64,000 nucleotides of DNA from Micromonospora sp. RHAY321 (GTDB lineage: Bacteria; Actinomycetota; Actinomycetes; Mycobacteriales; Micromonosporaceae), in NCBI RefSeq assembly GCF_023896955.1, contig NZ_JAMHIW010000007.1, forward strand, positions 186,001 through 250,000. The letters are read 5' to 3'. The position numbers were made by a program, and so were the translations under genes. Shown one piece after another: positions 1 through 7,791 of this stretch (its first letter is position 1; every line of letters begins with the position of its first letter). Under the pieces are notes generated by a model, which had not been told where the DNA came from, did no database searches, and worked only from the letters and a program-made list of their open reading frames with translations.

Positions 1-2435
1 CCGCCGCGCAGGTAGGGCTGGGTGTAGGTGGCGTCGGCCGCGACGTAGGTCGGCAGGCCACTGCCGTCCGCCCGCTTCGGGAACACCGGTCCGCCGCCGT
101 CCGGCGAGTACCAGATCATGTTGTCCCGGGCCGCCGGGATGTCCACCAGACCGGTGTTACGCGGCGACTCGTTCTTCAGGTTGTCGCAGTCGTACCAGCC
201 GGTCAGCACGGTCGCGTCGGTGGTGCTGCGGTCCCGGTACGGCTGCCGGTTGCCCATGCAGTACGGCCAGCCCTGGTTGCCCGCCGAGGTGATGATGGTC
301 GCGGTCTCGTACTTCGCCGGGCCCAGCGTCGGGCTCGGCGACGAGGCGTCCGGGCCGACCCAACCCGCGGTCAGCCACTGGTGCTCCGGGTCGACCTGCA
401 GGCGGGCGATGTTGCGCACGCCCATCACGTAGATCTCCGGCCGGGTCTTCTCCGTGCCCGGCGGGAACAGGTTGCCCTCCGGGATGGTGTACGTGCCGTC
501 CGCCTCCGGGTGGATCCGGATGATCTTACCGGCCAGGTCGTTGGTGTTGCCCGAGGTGCGGCGGGCGTCCTGGAACGAGATCCCCTGGTACTCCTGGGTC
601 CAGTTGTTGCCGGAGTAGCCCTGCGATCCCTCGGACGAGTTGTTGTCGCCGGAGCCCACGTAGAGGTTGCCCTTGGCGTCGAACGCCATGCCGCCGCCGG
701 CGTGGCAGCAGCTGTGGATCTGCACCGGGAACTGCAGCAGATCCTTACGGGTGGCCTGGTCGATCGTCTGGGTCGCACGGTCGTAGGTGAACCGGGAGAC
801 GGTTCGCTGCCCGACCCGCTTCACCCGGTCGATCGAGTCGTGCGGCATCCAGTAGACGTAGAGCCAGCCGTTCTCGGCGAACTTAGGGTCGGGCACGATG
901 CCGAGCAGGCCCTCCTCGTTCTTCACCAGCTCGGAGCCGCTGCCCCGGTTACCCATCACCTCCAGGGTGGTGAGCAGCTTGGCCTGCTTGGTGCGCGGGT
1001 CCCACGAGTGGATGGTGCCGCAGCCCAGGCCGACGTCGGGGTTGTTCCAGTCCGCGATCGGGCCGCTCGGGCAGGCCGCCTTGCCGACGTAGAACACCGT
1101 GTTGTCCGGCGCGATGGTGAGCCCGTGCGGCTCGCCGATCTGGTCCAGCTGCCCGGTCTGGTTGGCCGCGGTGAGTCGCTCCACCTTGTAGTTCGCGGCG
1201 ATCGTCGCCTGGCAGTCACCGCGCTGAAGGCCGGTCGTCCACTTGAGCGCCCCGGCCAGGTGCGTGCGGAACGCCTCCTCGCCGTAGCTGCCCTCGGTGT
1301 GGCCCATGCCGGTGTAGAACGACCGGCCGCCGTCGTAGTCCCGGCACCAGGACACCGGGTGGAACGGGCCGTTGGCGCCCGGCCCCGGGTTGTAGTGGCG
1401 CTCCTCGACCTGGGCGAGGGTGTGCACGGCACCGATCGGGTTCGGGTCCCAGTTCTCCCAGCGGTCCGAGCGGGTGAGCGTCATCGGCAGCGACGCCGTG
1501 GCCGGGTGCTTCCGGTCCAGAATGTTGACGACCGCCCGGTTCACCGCGGGCGGCTCCGGCGCGGTGGTGCTGCCGGTGAACAGACGCAGGTCGGCGAGCT
1601 GGGTCAGCGGCTCGCCGCTGTTCGCGGTGATGTTCAGGCGGAAGTGCTTGAACTCCTGCGGCGTGGCGATGTCGAACCGCCGGGTCTGGAAGCGCTCCGG
1701 AAAGGTCTGGCCGGTCCGCCGGTCCACATCGGACCAGTTCTGGCCGTCCGTGGAGCCCTGCAGGGTCCAGTCCTTCGGGTCACGGCCGGAGGAGTCGTTG
1801 GCCGACGTCAGCGCGTAGCCGGTGATGCGCTTGGGTGCGCTCAGCTCGTAGGCCACCCAGGCCGTCGGGGTGCGGACGAGCCACTTGGTGCCGGAGTCGC
1901 CGTCGGTCAGCTTCTCCTTGGTCTCGTTCGGCGCGTTCTCACCGCTGGCGGTCACCCGGGCGACCGGCTCGGCCACCGGGATGGCGCCGGCCGGGCGGGT
2001 GCCGATCAGGCCGGTGAACCAGGCCGAGTCGACCTGCGCGCGGGCGGCGTCGGCGATGCCGACGAAGCCGCCGCCGGCCTTCATGTAGCTCTGCAGCGCC
2101 GCTTCCTGGTCACGGTTGAGCGCGGCACCGGTCGCGGAGAGGAAGACCACGCTGCGGTACGGCGCGAGCCCGGCGGCCGTGAAAACGGCGGGGTTCGTGG
2201 TAGCCGTGACATCGATGTCATGAACCGCGCCAAGATCTTTGATTGCCTCCACGGCGCGCAAAACAGGGTCCTGCTGCTCGGCTACCGGCCCGTGGAAGAC
2301 GAGGACGGCTGCCCTGGCCTCCTGAGCCGCTTGCGGTGCGGCTACCGCCTCCGGTGCCGCTGCCGCCGCCGTTGCCGGCATCAACAAAGCGATGGCCGCT
2401 ACCGCGGCTAGTGCTCGTCGTACTGTTCCTGTCAT
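1..2435 (-). CDS. Secreted ThuA / F5-8 type C / sugar-dehydrogenase-fold protein (3' end outside window)
   Basis: The ATG at 2435 opens a protein with a Sec-type signal peptide (positive start, Ala-rich core to about residue 34) that is still open at the window edge, so the C-terminus is missing. Order of domains: ThuA-like part 1 (about 45-150), a discoidin (F5/8 type C) domain (about 155-290), the rest of the ThuA fold (about 300-395, with HPATASLP and GRSFYTGMGHTEGSYGE), then a beta-propeller of the glucose/sorbosone dehydrogenase type (from about 410, with IGEPHGLTIAPD, HSCCHAGGGMAFDAKG and GVRNIARLQVDP). Such proteins are extracellular and thought to act on sugars or glycans; the PQQ cofactor is inferred from the fold. 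The start lies 25 bases after the laccase stop, so the two are very probably co-transcribed. The exact substrate is unknown. Confidence 0.85.
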   Translation of the reverse strand, partial: MTGTVRRALAAVAAIALLMPATAAAAAPEAVAAPQAAQEARAAVLVFHGPVAEQQDPVLRAVEAIKDLGAVHDIDVTATTNPAVFTAAGLAPYRSVVFLSATGAALNRDQEAALQSYMKAGGGFVGIADAARAQVDSAWFTGLIGTRPAGAIPVAEPVARVTASGENAPNETKEKLTDGDSGTKWLVRTPTAWVAYELSAPKRITGYALTSANDSSGRDPKDWTLQGSTDGQNWSDVDRRTGQTFPERFQTRRFDIATPQEFKHFRLNITANSGEPLTQLADLRLFTGSTTAPEPPAVNRAVVNILDRKHPATASLPMTLTRSDRWENWDPNPIGAVHTLAQVEERHYNPGPGANGPFHPVSWCRDYDGGRSFYTGMGHTEGSYGEEAFRTHLAGALKWTTGLQRGDCQATIAANYKVERLTAANQTGQLDQIGEPHGLTIAPDNTVFYVGKAACPSGPIADWNNPDVGLGCGTIHSWDPRTKQAKLLTTLEVMGNRGSGSELVKNEEGLLGIVPDPKFAENGWLYVYWMPHDSIDRVKRVGQRTVSRFTYDRATQTIDQATRKDLLQFPVQIHSCCHAGGGMAFDAKGNLYVGSGDNNSSEGSQGYSGNNWTQEYQGISFQDARRTSGNTNDLAGKIIRIHPEADGTYTIPEGNLFPPGTEKTRPEIYVMGVRNIARLQVDPEHQWLTAGWVGPDASSPSPTLGPAKYETATIITSAGNQGWPYCMGNRQPYRDRSTTDATVLTGWYDCDNLKNESPRNTGLVDIPAARDNMIWYSPDGGGPVFPKRADGSGLPTYVAADATYTQPYLRG

Positions 2436-2459
2436 CCCCGTCCCCACTCTCGGTTTCGG

Positions 2460-3464
2460 TCAGCTGCCATGCGTGTGTGTGTGGCCCTGGAACCGGTGGA
2501 TGGCCTCTTCGGCGCCCGGCGGCATGCTGCCGTCGGCGTTGCGTACCAGGAAGATTCCGGCCATGCCGCCATCGGAGTGCGACTGCACGTGGCAGTGGTA
2601 CATCCATGCGCCGGGCCCGACGCCCTCTCCGGCGAGCACCTGGAAGCCGAACGAGCTGCCCGGATTGAGGTCCTTGTTGTCGATCACGAGGCTCGGGTCG
2701 GCCGTGCTCTCGAGCATCCCCGTGCGGTTGTCCGCCCAGCGGTGCGCGTGCAGGTGGAAGGTGTGGAAGGTGCCGCCGTGCCCGATGGCGATCCACTCCA
2801 CCCGCTGGCCCAGGTTCGCCTCGAACATCGGGGTGTTCGGGGCCATCCGGTTGTTGATCATCATGTCGTTGAACACGACGGTGAACTGCTTCTCCGGCAG
2901 GATGTCGCCGCGGCGCCGGACGATCAGCGCCCCGTACAGTCCCTTCGCGACACCGCCGGTGCCGTGGTCGGTGCCCATCGCGTGGTCGTGGTAGTGCCAG
3001 TAGCCGGCACTGCCCGGCATGAACCGCCGGCCGGACGCGAGGAACATCTCCCGCGAGCGCCACACGTAGGTGCGGGTCTCACCGGGATTGTTGAACGAGG
3101 CGTTGAGCGGGCTGCCGTCCGAGTCGGTGCTGTAGTCCACCCCGTGCGGATGGATGGACAGCCGCTGGTCGGTGGTGTTGACCAGGGTGATCTCGAGGGT
3201 GTCCCCCTCGTACATCTCCAGCAACGGCCCCGGCACCGTGGCCTGGCCGGGCGCCAGACCGTACCCGAACAGCCCGCCGGGCAGCTGCTCGGCGTAGATG
3301 GTGACCTTCTTCGTGACGCCGGCGGCCGCGCGGGCCGGGCTGCCGCCGAACGCGGCGCCGATCGCGGGGGCGGACGCCCCCAGGGCTCCGGCGGCGAGGG
3401 CTCCGGTGGCGATCAGCGATCTGCGGGACAGGGGACGGTGGGAGCCGACGGGTTGGTCGTCCAT
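2460..3464 (-). CDS. Two-domain small laccase (multicopper oxidase), Tat-exported
   Basis: A 334-residue multicopper oxidase of the small-laccase (SLAC) type, which oxidises phenolics with O2 as a homotrimer outside the cell. The chosen ATG at 3464 follows GGAG at a normal distance and opens a Tat signal (SRRSLIATG) with an Ala-rich core. Copper motifs are visible: HPHGVDY (residues 105-111), GYWHYHDHAMGTDHGTGG (about 159-176), HTFHLHAHRW (about 234) and MYHCHVQSHSDGGM near the C-terminus, which holds the type 1 Cys, His and axial Met. The spacing CHVQSH then M five residues on matches the known type 1 site. The C-terminus ends HTHTHGS. It is first in an operon with the ThuA/dehydrogenase gene. 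Longer in-frame starts exist upstream but lack the Tat context. Confidence 0.93.
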   Translation of the reverse strand: MDDQPVGSHRPLSRRSLIATGALAAGALGASAPAIGAAFGGSPARAAAGVTKKVTIYAEQLPGGLFGYGLAPGQATVPGPLLEMYEGDTLEITLVNTTDQRLSIHPHGVDYSTDSDGSPLNASFNNPGETRTYVWRSREMFLASGRRFMPGSAGYWHYHDHAMGTDHGTGGVAKGLYGALIVRRRGDILPEKQFTVVFNDMMINNRMAPNTPMFEANLGQRVEWIAIGHGGTFHTFHLHAHRWADNRTGMLESTADPSLVIDNKDLNPGSSFGFQVLAGEGVGPGAWMYHCHVQSHSDGGMAGIFLVRNADGSMPPGAEEAIHRFQGHTHTHGS

Positions 3465-3581
3465 GGGACTCCGTTCACCGGGCGAAGCCGTGACGCGGGC
3501 ACGGTGCAGCGACCGCCGAGCATGAGGGGCGGCAGCACGACCGTGTGGACCTTGTCGCGGACTTTGCTCGGAAGACTCAGA

Positions 3582-3626
3582 ACTTTCGATGGATAACAGC
3601 AACTTATGTAATCCATCGACGAAAGT
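3582..3626. promoter_or_regulatory. Inverted repeat upstream of the laccase operon (possible operator)
   Basis: ACTTTCGATGGAT (3582-3594) pairs with ATCCATCGACGAAAGT (3611-3626), leaving a three-base bulge and a 16-base AT-rich loop. No T-run follows, so a terminator is less likely. The outer CTTTCG/CGAAAG half-sites resemble sites bound by LacI-type repressors of plant-polymer genes in actinomycetes. It lies about 120-160 bases before the laccase ATG. The regulatory role is an inference. Confidence 0.4.
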
Positions 3627-3830
3627 ACAGTCCTGATTGCAAGAAGTTTACCGGGACATCACGGCGGCTCTCGATCGATCATGAGCCTGCCACACATCGA
3701 TGCCCAGGTCAGCCCGGCCAACCCGCCACCTCCGACCCCTGACGCCGGAGCCCGTTCAGGGTGACGGTTGCACATCGACGGTTGCTGCCGCGGACGACCG
3801 CGGACCTCGTCACGGGCGCGCGGGGTTGGC

Positions 3831-3850
3831 CCGCCGGGGCAGCCCGGCGG
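3831..3850 (-). terminator. Hairpin after the amino acid ABC operon
   Basis: CCGCCGGG and CCCGGCGG form a perfect 8-bp stem with a GCAG loop, 18 bases after the stop of the ATPase gene. There is no T-tract, as is usual in high-GC actinomycetes. Confidence 0.5.
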
Positions 3851-3868
3851 ACAGACGTACGTCGGCTG

Positions 3869-4717
3869 TCAGAGGTTGTGGCGCTCGTCGGTCGGCAGGC
3901 GCGGCGACTCCGGAGGCTCCGGAGACTGCTCGGGCAGACCGAGCTGCGCGACGTGGGTCGGGTCGAGCACCCGGGACAGGAACGAACGGGTCCGCTCGTG
4001 CCGCGGCGCGCCCAGCACCTCCTGCGGTGGTCCCTGCTCGACGACCACGCCGCCGTCCATGAACACCACCCGGTCGGCGACGTCGCGGGCGAACGCCATC
4101 TCGTGGGTGACCACCATCATCGTCATGCCGTCCTCGGCCAGCTTGCGCATGACGGTGAGCACGTCGCCGACCAGTTCCGGGTCGAGCGCCGAGGTCGGCT
4201 CGTCGAAGAGCATCAGCTTGGGCTCCATCGACAGCGAGCGGGCGATCGCCGCCCGCTGCTGCTGACCCCCGGAGAGCTGCGCCGGGAACGCGTCGGCCTT
4301 GTCGGTCAGGCCCACGCGCTCCAGGTTGGCCCGCGCGATCCGCTCGGCCTCGGCACGGCCCCGCCGCAACACGCGACGCTGGGCGATGGTGAGGTTGTTC
4401 AGCACGGTCAGATGCGGGAACAGGTTGAACGACTGGAAGACCATGCCGATGCCGCGGCGCACCGCGTCGATCTCGACATCCGGGTCGGTCATCTCGACGC
4501 CGTTCACCCAGATCCTGCCGGCCGTCGGCTCCTCCAGCAGGTCGACGCACCGCAGCAGCGTCGACTTGCCCGACCCGGACGGTCCGATGACGCACACCAC
4601 CTCGCCCTGGGCGACCTCGAAGTCGATGCCCTTGAGGACCTCGAGCGGCCCGAAGGACTTGTGCAGGTCGCGGATCTCGACGGCGGGGCGGGACGGAGTC
4701 GTCGTCATGCGGGTCAC
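3869..4717 (-). CDS. Polar amino acid ABC transporter, ATP-binding protein
   Basis: The ATPase of a polar amino acid importer (GlnQ/HisP type). It shows Walker A GPSGSGKS (about residues 51-58), the signature LSGGQQQRAAIARSL, Walker B LMLFDEPTSALDPEL and the switch histidine in VVTHEM. A 30-residue Pro/Glu-rich tail follows the core. The GTG start at 4717 overlaps the stop of the permease gene (GTGA), which suggests translational coupling; an ATG three codons later (4708) is an equally possible start. It is the last gene of the operon binding protein - permease - ATPase. The substrate cannot be fixed from sequence; glutamine, glutamate or another polar amino acid fits. Confidence 0.93.
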   Translation of the reverse strand: MTRMTTTPSRPAVEIRDLHKSFGPLEVLKGIDFEVAQGEVVCVIGPSGSGKSTLLRCVDLLEEPTAGRIWVNGVEMTDPDVEIDAVRRGIGMVFQSFNLFPHLTVLNNLTIAQRRVLRRGRAEAERIARANLERVGLTDKADAFPAQLSGGQQQRAAIARSLSMEPKLMLFDEPTSALDPELVGDVLTVMRKLAEDGMTMMVVTHEMAFARDVADRVVFMDGGVVVEQGPPQEVLGAPRHERTRSFLSRVLDPTHVAQLGLPEQSPEPPESPRLPTDERHNL

Positions 4718-5508
4718 CGAGCCTTGGCGTATCGGAGTTCGAGGCGTCGTACCACCTGGGACAGGGGCAGGGTGATGATCAGGTACGCGAGGCCGGCCAC
4801 CAGCAGCGGGGTGGCGTTCACCCGGTCGTTCAGCATGTCCCGGCCGAACTTGGTGACCTCGATGGTCTGCGCCGTCACACCCAGCACGTACGCCAGCGAC
4901 GAATCCTTGGTGAGCAGGATGAGTTCGTTCGTCAGCGGCGGGATCACGATCCGGAACGCCTGCGGGATGACGATCGTGCGCATGGCCGTGAAGTGCGACA
5001 TGCCGAGGGTGCGCGCCGCCTCCATCTGCCCCTTCGGCACGGCCTGGATGCCGGCCCGGATGGTCTCGGCCATGTACGCGGCGGCGGTCAACCCGAGACC
5101 GATCGCGATCGAACCGAAGACGCCGCCCGGGATCTCCCGCTCGGGGAAGGCGATGGGAATGCCGTACCCGACGAGGAAGAGCACCAGCAGCGCCGGCAGA
5201 CCCCGGAACAGCTCGATGTACGCCGTGGCCACCCAGCGATACGGAGCCACCCGGGACAGCCGCATCAGCGCGAGGATGGTGCCGAACACGAGACCGAAGG
5301 CGAACGCGCCCAGCGTGTAGAGCACCGTGTTGCGCAGCGCGACGGTGATGATCGTCGGGAACATCGACTCGATGATGTCGACGCGGAAGAAGGCGTCCTT
5401 CAACCTGCCCCAGTCCGCGGCGAGGAACACCACGGCGATGATGGCGATGAAGGCCAGGTACTGGAGCCAGAGGGACAGCCGCTCTCGCTGGCGGCGCCGC
5501 AGCTTCAC
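4714..5508 (-). CDS. Polar amino acid ABC transporter, permease
   Basis: A 264-residue integral membrane permease of the HisMQ family with about five hydrophobic segments. The EAA coupling loop is clear near the middle (AGIQAVPKGQMEAARTLGMS followed by an IVIPQAF stretch). The GTG start at 5508 has GGAG eight bases upstream. Its stop overlaps the start of the ATPase gene by four bases. Only one permease gene is present, so the transporter is probably a homodimer in the membrane. A perfect hairpin stands between this gene and the binding-protein gene upstream. Confidence 0.93.
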   Translation of the reverse strand: MKLRRRQRERLSLWLQYLAFIAIIAVVFLAADWGRLKDAFFRVDIIESMFPTIITVALRNTVLYTLGAFAFGLVFGTILALMRLSRVAPYRWVATAYIELFRGLPALLVLFLVGYGIPIAFPEREIPGGVFGSIAIGLGLTAAAYMAETIRAGIQAVPKGQMEAARTLGMSHFTAMRTIVIPQAFRIVIPPLTNELILLTKDSSLAYVLGVTAQTIEVTKFGRDMLNDRVNATPLLVAGLAYLIITLPLSQVVRRLELRYAKAR

Positions 5509-5544
5509 TGTCGTCGCTCCTTGCCTTCCCGGGAGTTACCTACG

Positions 5545-5573
5545 AGGAGGGCGCGCGAGCCGCGCGCCCTCCT
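5545..5573 (-). terminator. Intercistronic hairpin between binding-protein and permease genes
   Basis: AGGAGGGCGCGCG and CGCGCGCCCTCCT form a perfect 13-bp, nearly all G/C stem with a three-base AGC loop. It starts 15 bases after the binding-protein stop and lies 37 bases before the permease start. In known ABC operons such stems protect the upstream message or partly stop transcription, giving more binding protein than permease. That role is inferred here. Confidence 0.7.
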
Positions 5574-5587
5574 GCCATGAGCTTCGA

Positions 5588-6406
5588 TCACGCGCTGGGC
5601 CGCTTGCCGATCCACTTCTCGTAGATCGCGTCGTACGAGCCGTCCTGCTTGGCCTTGGCCAGCACCTCGTTGATCTTCTTGAGCAGCTCCGGGTTGCCGT
5701 CCTTCTTCACCGAGAACCCGTACTGCTCGCCGGTGTCGAACTCGGCAGCCACCTCGAACCCGCCCGGGTTCTTCTTGAGGTACTCGGTCCAGACCGGCAG
5801 GTCGTTGATGCCCGCCTCGACCTGGCCGTTGGAGACGGCCTGCTGCAGGGCGGCGAGATCCTCGAACTCGACGAGCTGCAGGCCCTTCTCCTTCTCGAAC
5901 TTCCGGGCGTAGTCACGCCCGGTCGTGGCCGCCTGGACGCCGAGCTTCTTGCCCCGGAGGTCGTCGAGGGCCTTGTACGGCTTGCCGGTCTTGACCAACA
6001 TCGCCTGGGTCGCGTCGAAGTACGGGTCGGAGAAGTTCATCACCTTCTGCCGTTCCTCGGTGATCGTCATGCCGGCAGCGGCCGCGTCGCACTTGCCGGT
6101 GTTCAGATCCTGACCCGACTTGATGCCCTCGAACGGGGTGTCGACGATCGTCTGCTCGACGCCCAACTCCTTGGCGACCAGGTCCATCACCTCGACGTCG
6201 AACCCGGTGACCTTGCCGCTGGCGTCCTTGGACTGGAACGGCGGGTAGGGCAGGTGGGTGCAGACGGTCAGCTTGCCCGCCTGGACCAGCTTGACCCCGC
6301 TCGCCTGGACCTCGCTGTCATCCTTCTTGGCACATCCCGCACTCGCCGCCAGGGCGGCGATCGCCACGACGAGGCCGGCCTTGCGGACTGCGCTACGGAA
6401 CCTCAC
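5588..6406 (-). CDS. Amino acid ABC transporter substrate-binding lipoprotein
   Basis: A 272-residue solute-binding protein of the polar amino acid (SBP_bac_3) family. The GTG at 6406 has GGAGGG eight bases upstream and opens a lipoprotein signal ending in ASAGC, with the lipid-modified Cys at residue 25. The mature part has the family pattern: LTVCTHLPYPPFQ, GFDVEVMDLVAKELG, DAAAAGMTITEERQK and a C-terminal YDAIYEKWIG. It captures the substrate outside the membrane and hands it to the permease. First gene of the operon, followed by the hairpin at 5545-5573. The mature start resembles glutamine- and cystine-type binders, but the ligand is not determined. Confidence 0.93.
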   Translation of the reverse strand: MRFRSAVRKAGLVVAIAALAASAGCAKKDDSEVQASGVKLVQAGKLTVCTHLPYPPFQSKDASGKVTGFDVEVMDLVAKELGVEQTIVDTPFEGIKSGQDLNTGKCDAAAAGMTITEERQKVMNFSDPYFDATQAMLVKTGKPYKALDDLRGKKLGVQAATTGRDYARKFEKEKGLQLVEFEDLAALQQAVSNGQVEAGINDLPVWTEYLKKNPGGFEVAAEFDTGEQYGFSVKKDGNPELLKKINEVLAKAKQDGSYDAIYEKWIGKRPSA

Positions 6407-6809
6407 GGCTGTGTCCCTCCGGTTCGGCTCCCCCTGCGACGGGCAGCCAGGTTGGTGCAAAGACGGTGTGACAGGCGACGGTACCTGAATCCACCGGCTG
6501 CACCCAGATCACGTCGCCTCATCGGGCCCGAGCGCCACGATCACGGCCAGCAAACCCGACATCCGGCCAGCAACCAGACAGCCAGCGGCGGCGGCGGGAC
6601 CACCCCTCTCCAGCGAGGCAGTTGAGTAACCGACGGGTCTCGAACGAGTAGGGATCCTCGCCGGCCAACCGAGCGCGACGCCGAAAGCTGGGAGACGATC
6701 ACGTCGGCACCACGTCCACGCCGTCGGAACACCGGGATGGGTGATCAGATCTGACCATCGAGCGCCGCAGGCCGAGGCACCACCAGACCGAGGGAAGACA
6801 CGTCTGAGG
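6407..6809. other. Intergenic region between ABC operon and XRE gene
   Basis: No supported gene on either strand. It must carry the promoters of the divergent binding-protein and XRE genes. The palindrome TCAGATCTGA (6745-6754) and a GGCCAGCAA direct repeat are visible; neither can be assigned a role. Confidence 0.4.
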
Positions 6810-7307
6810 ATGGACACCAGTCCCCCAACGCCCCAACAGGCTTTCGCGCGGTTCGTCCGCCAGGCGGTCACCGACGCCCGTAAGGAGCGCGGTTGGAGCG
6901 TCGGCGACATCGCGCGACACACCGGCGTCAGCCGCTCGACGCTGTTCCGCTGGCTCGCCGGCGACTGGCAGCAATACCCCGAGCTGGCCAAGGTACGCAG
7001 CCTGTGCACCACCCTGGGGCTCCCCATCGCAGCCGCGATCCGCCCGCTGGCGATGCCGAACGCCACCGCCGTCCCGCCCGACCCCCGGACACTGACGGAG
7101 GTCGACGCCGACCTGGGCGCCATCCGCCAACGGTTGCTCGACGACACGGTCTCGCCGGCGGACAAGCATCACATCCGAGGTCTCCTGCGCCACCTCGCCC
7201 GACGGGACGTCCCGGTCGAGGCGACCGTGTCGTCGACGCCGCCGGGCACCGCCGGCGCCGGTGACGCCCCTCCTTCCGTTCCACGGGCGAGAGGGTCGCG
7301 TCGGTAA
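6810..7307 (+). CDS. XRE-family helix-turn-helix DNA-binding protein
   Basis: A 165-residue protein with a Cro/C1-type HTH in the first half (about residues 10-70): DIARHTGVSRSTLFRWLAG is the typical turn and recognition helix. The second half has a predicted helical stretch rich in charged residues and a disordered, Pro/Ser-rich tail. The chosen ATG at 6810 is preceded by GGGAAG about 13 bases upstream; an in-frame ATG at 6741 would add 23 residues of low-quality sequence. No partner gene is coupled to it. The target is unknown. Confidence 0.75.
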   Translation: MDTSPPTPQQAFARFVRQAVTDARKERGWSVGDIARHTGVSRSTLFRWLAGDWQQYPELAKVRSLCTTLGLPIAAAIRPLAMPNATAVPPDPRTLTEVDADLGAIRQRLLDDTVSPADKHHIRGLLRHLARRDVPVEATVSSTPPGTAGAGDAPPSVPRARGSRR

Positions 7308-7498
7308 CCCGCGAGCGTTGCCACCGTGCGGTCCTGCCGCCTTCCGCCCAGCGGAACGGACCGGCTGGGACCCCGGCCCGGAGAGCCCTGCCGCCGCCGA
7401 GCACGATCGTGTCAATCCGGCCGATTACTCCCTCGCCACCGCTCCGGTTCCAGACGATAAAGACCACGAGTGACCACGAGAACGAGGAGGCGATCGGC

Positions 7499-7729
7499 AT
7501 GAGGCGTCGGCCGAACAGGAGACGGCAGATGTGGCAGGCGGCGGCGATGGTGGTGACCGCGGCGGCGTTCGCGGGGGCGGTCATCAGGGCCAAGCGGCGT
7601 ACGGCCGGCGACCACGCGGACAGCGGAAGCCTTGGGTTGCAGGAAGGCGCCTTCGGTGCGGGGACCACGTTCGCGTCGCCCGCGGGCGAGGGCGCCGGGG
7701 CCAACCGGTCGGTGACAGCCGCCCGCTGA
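7499..7729 (+). CDS. Small membrane-anchored hypothetical protein
   Basis: A 76-residue protein with an Arg-rich start, one transmembrane segment (about residues 12-28, WQAAAMVVTAAAFAGAVI) and a Gly/Ala-rich extracytoplasmic or cytoplasmic tail. The start is well supported: GAGGAGG sits eight bases before the ATG. I recognise no family. It ends 62 bases before the stop of the convergent aminotransferase gene. Confidence 0.6.
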   Translation: MRRRPNRRRQMWQAAAMVVTAAAFAGAVIRAKRRTAGDHADSGSLGLQEGAFGAGTTFASPAGEGAGANRSVTAAR

Positions 7730-7791
7730 GGCCGTCGACACCCGCAGCCGGTCAGTGACAGCGGTGGGCACCGCCGACACGACGGCCGTGG

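Larger units (their letters stand above)
3465..3868. other. Intergenic region between laccase and ABC operon
   Basis: No convincing gene is present. It holds a long imperfect inverted repeat (3582-3626) upstream of the laccase and a terminator hairpin (3831-3850) downstream of the ABC ATPase gene. The rest shows nothing I can name. Confidence 0.6.

Noticed and set aside
381..2411. Long open frame on the plus strand opposite the ThuA/dehydrogenase gene
   Set aside because: It is the antisense shadow of a GC-rich gene; composition is Arg/Gly/Val-rich with no motifs, while the minus strand shows clear domains and a signal peptide.
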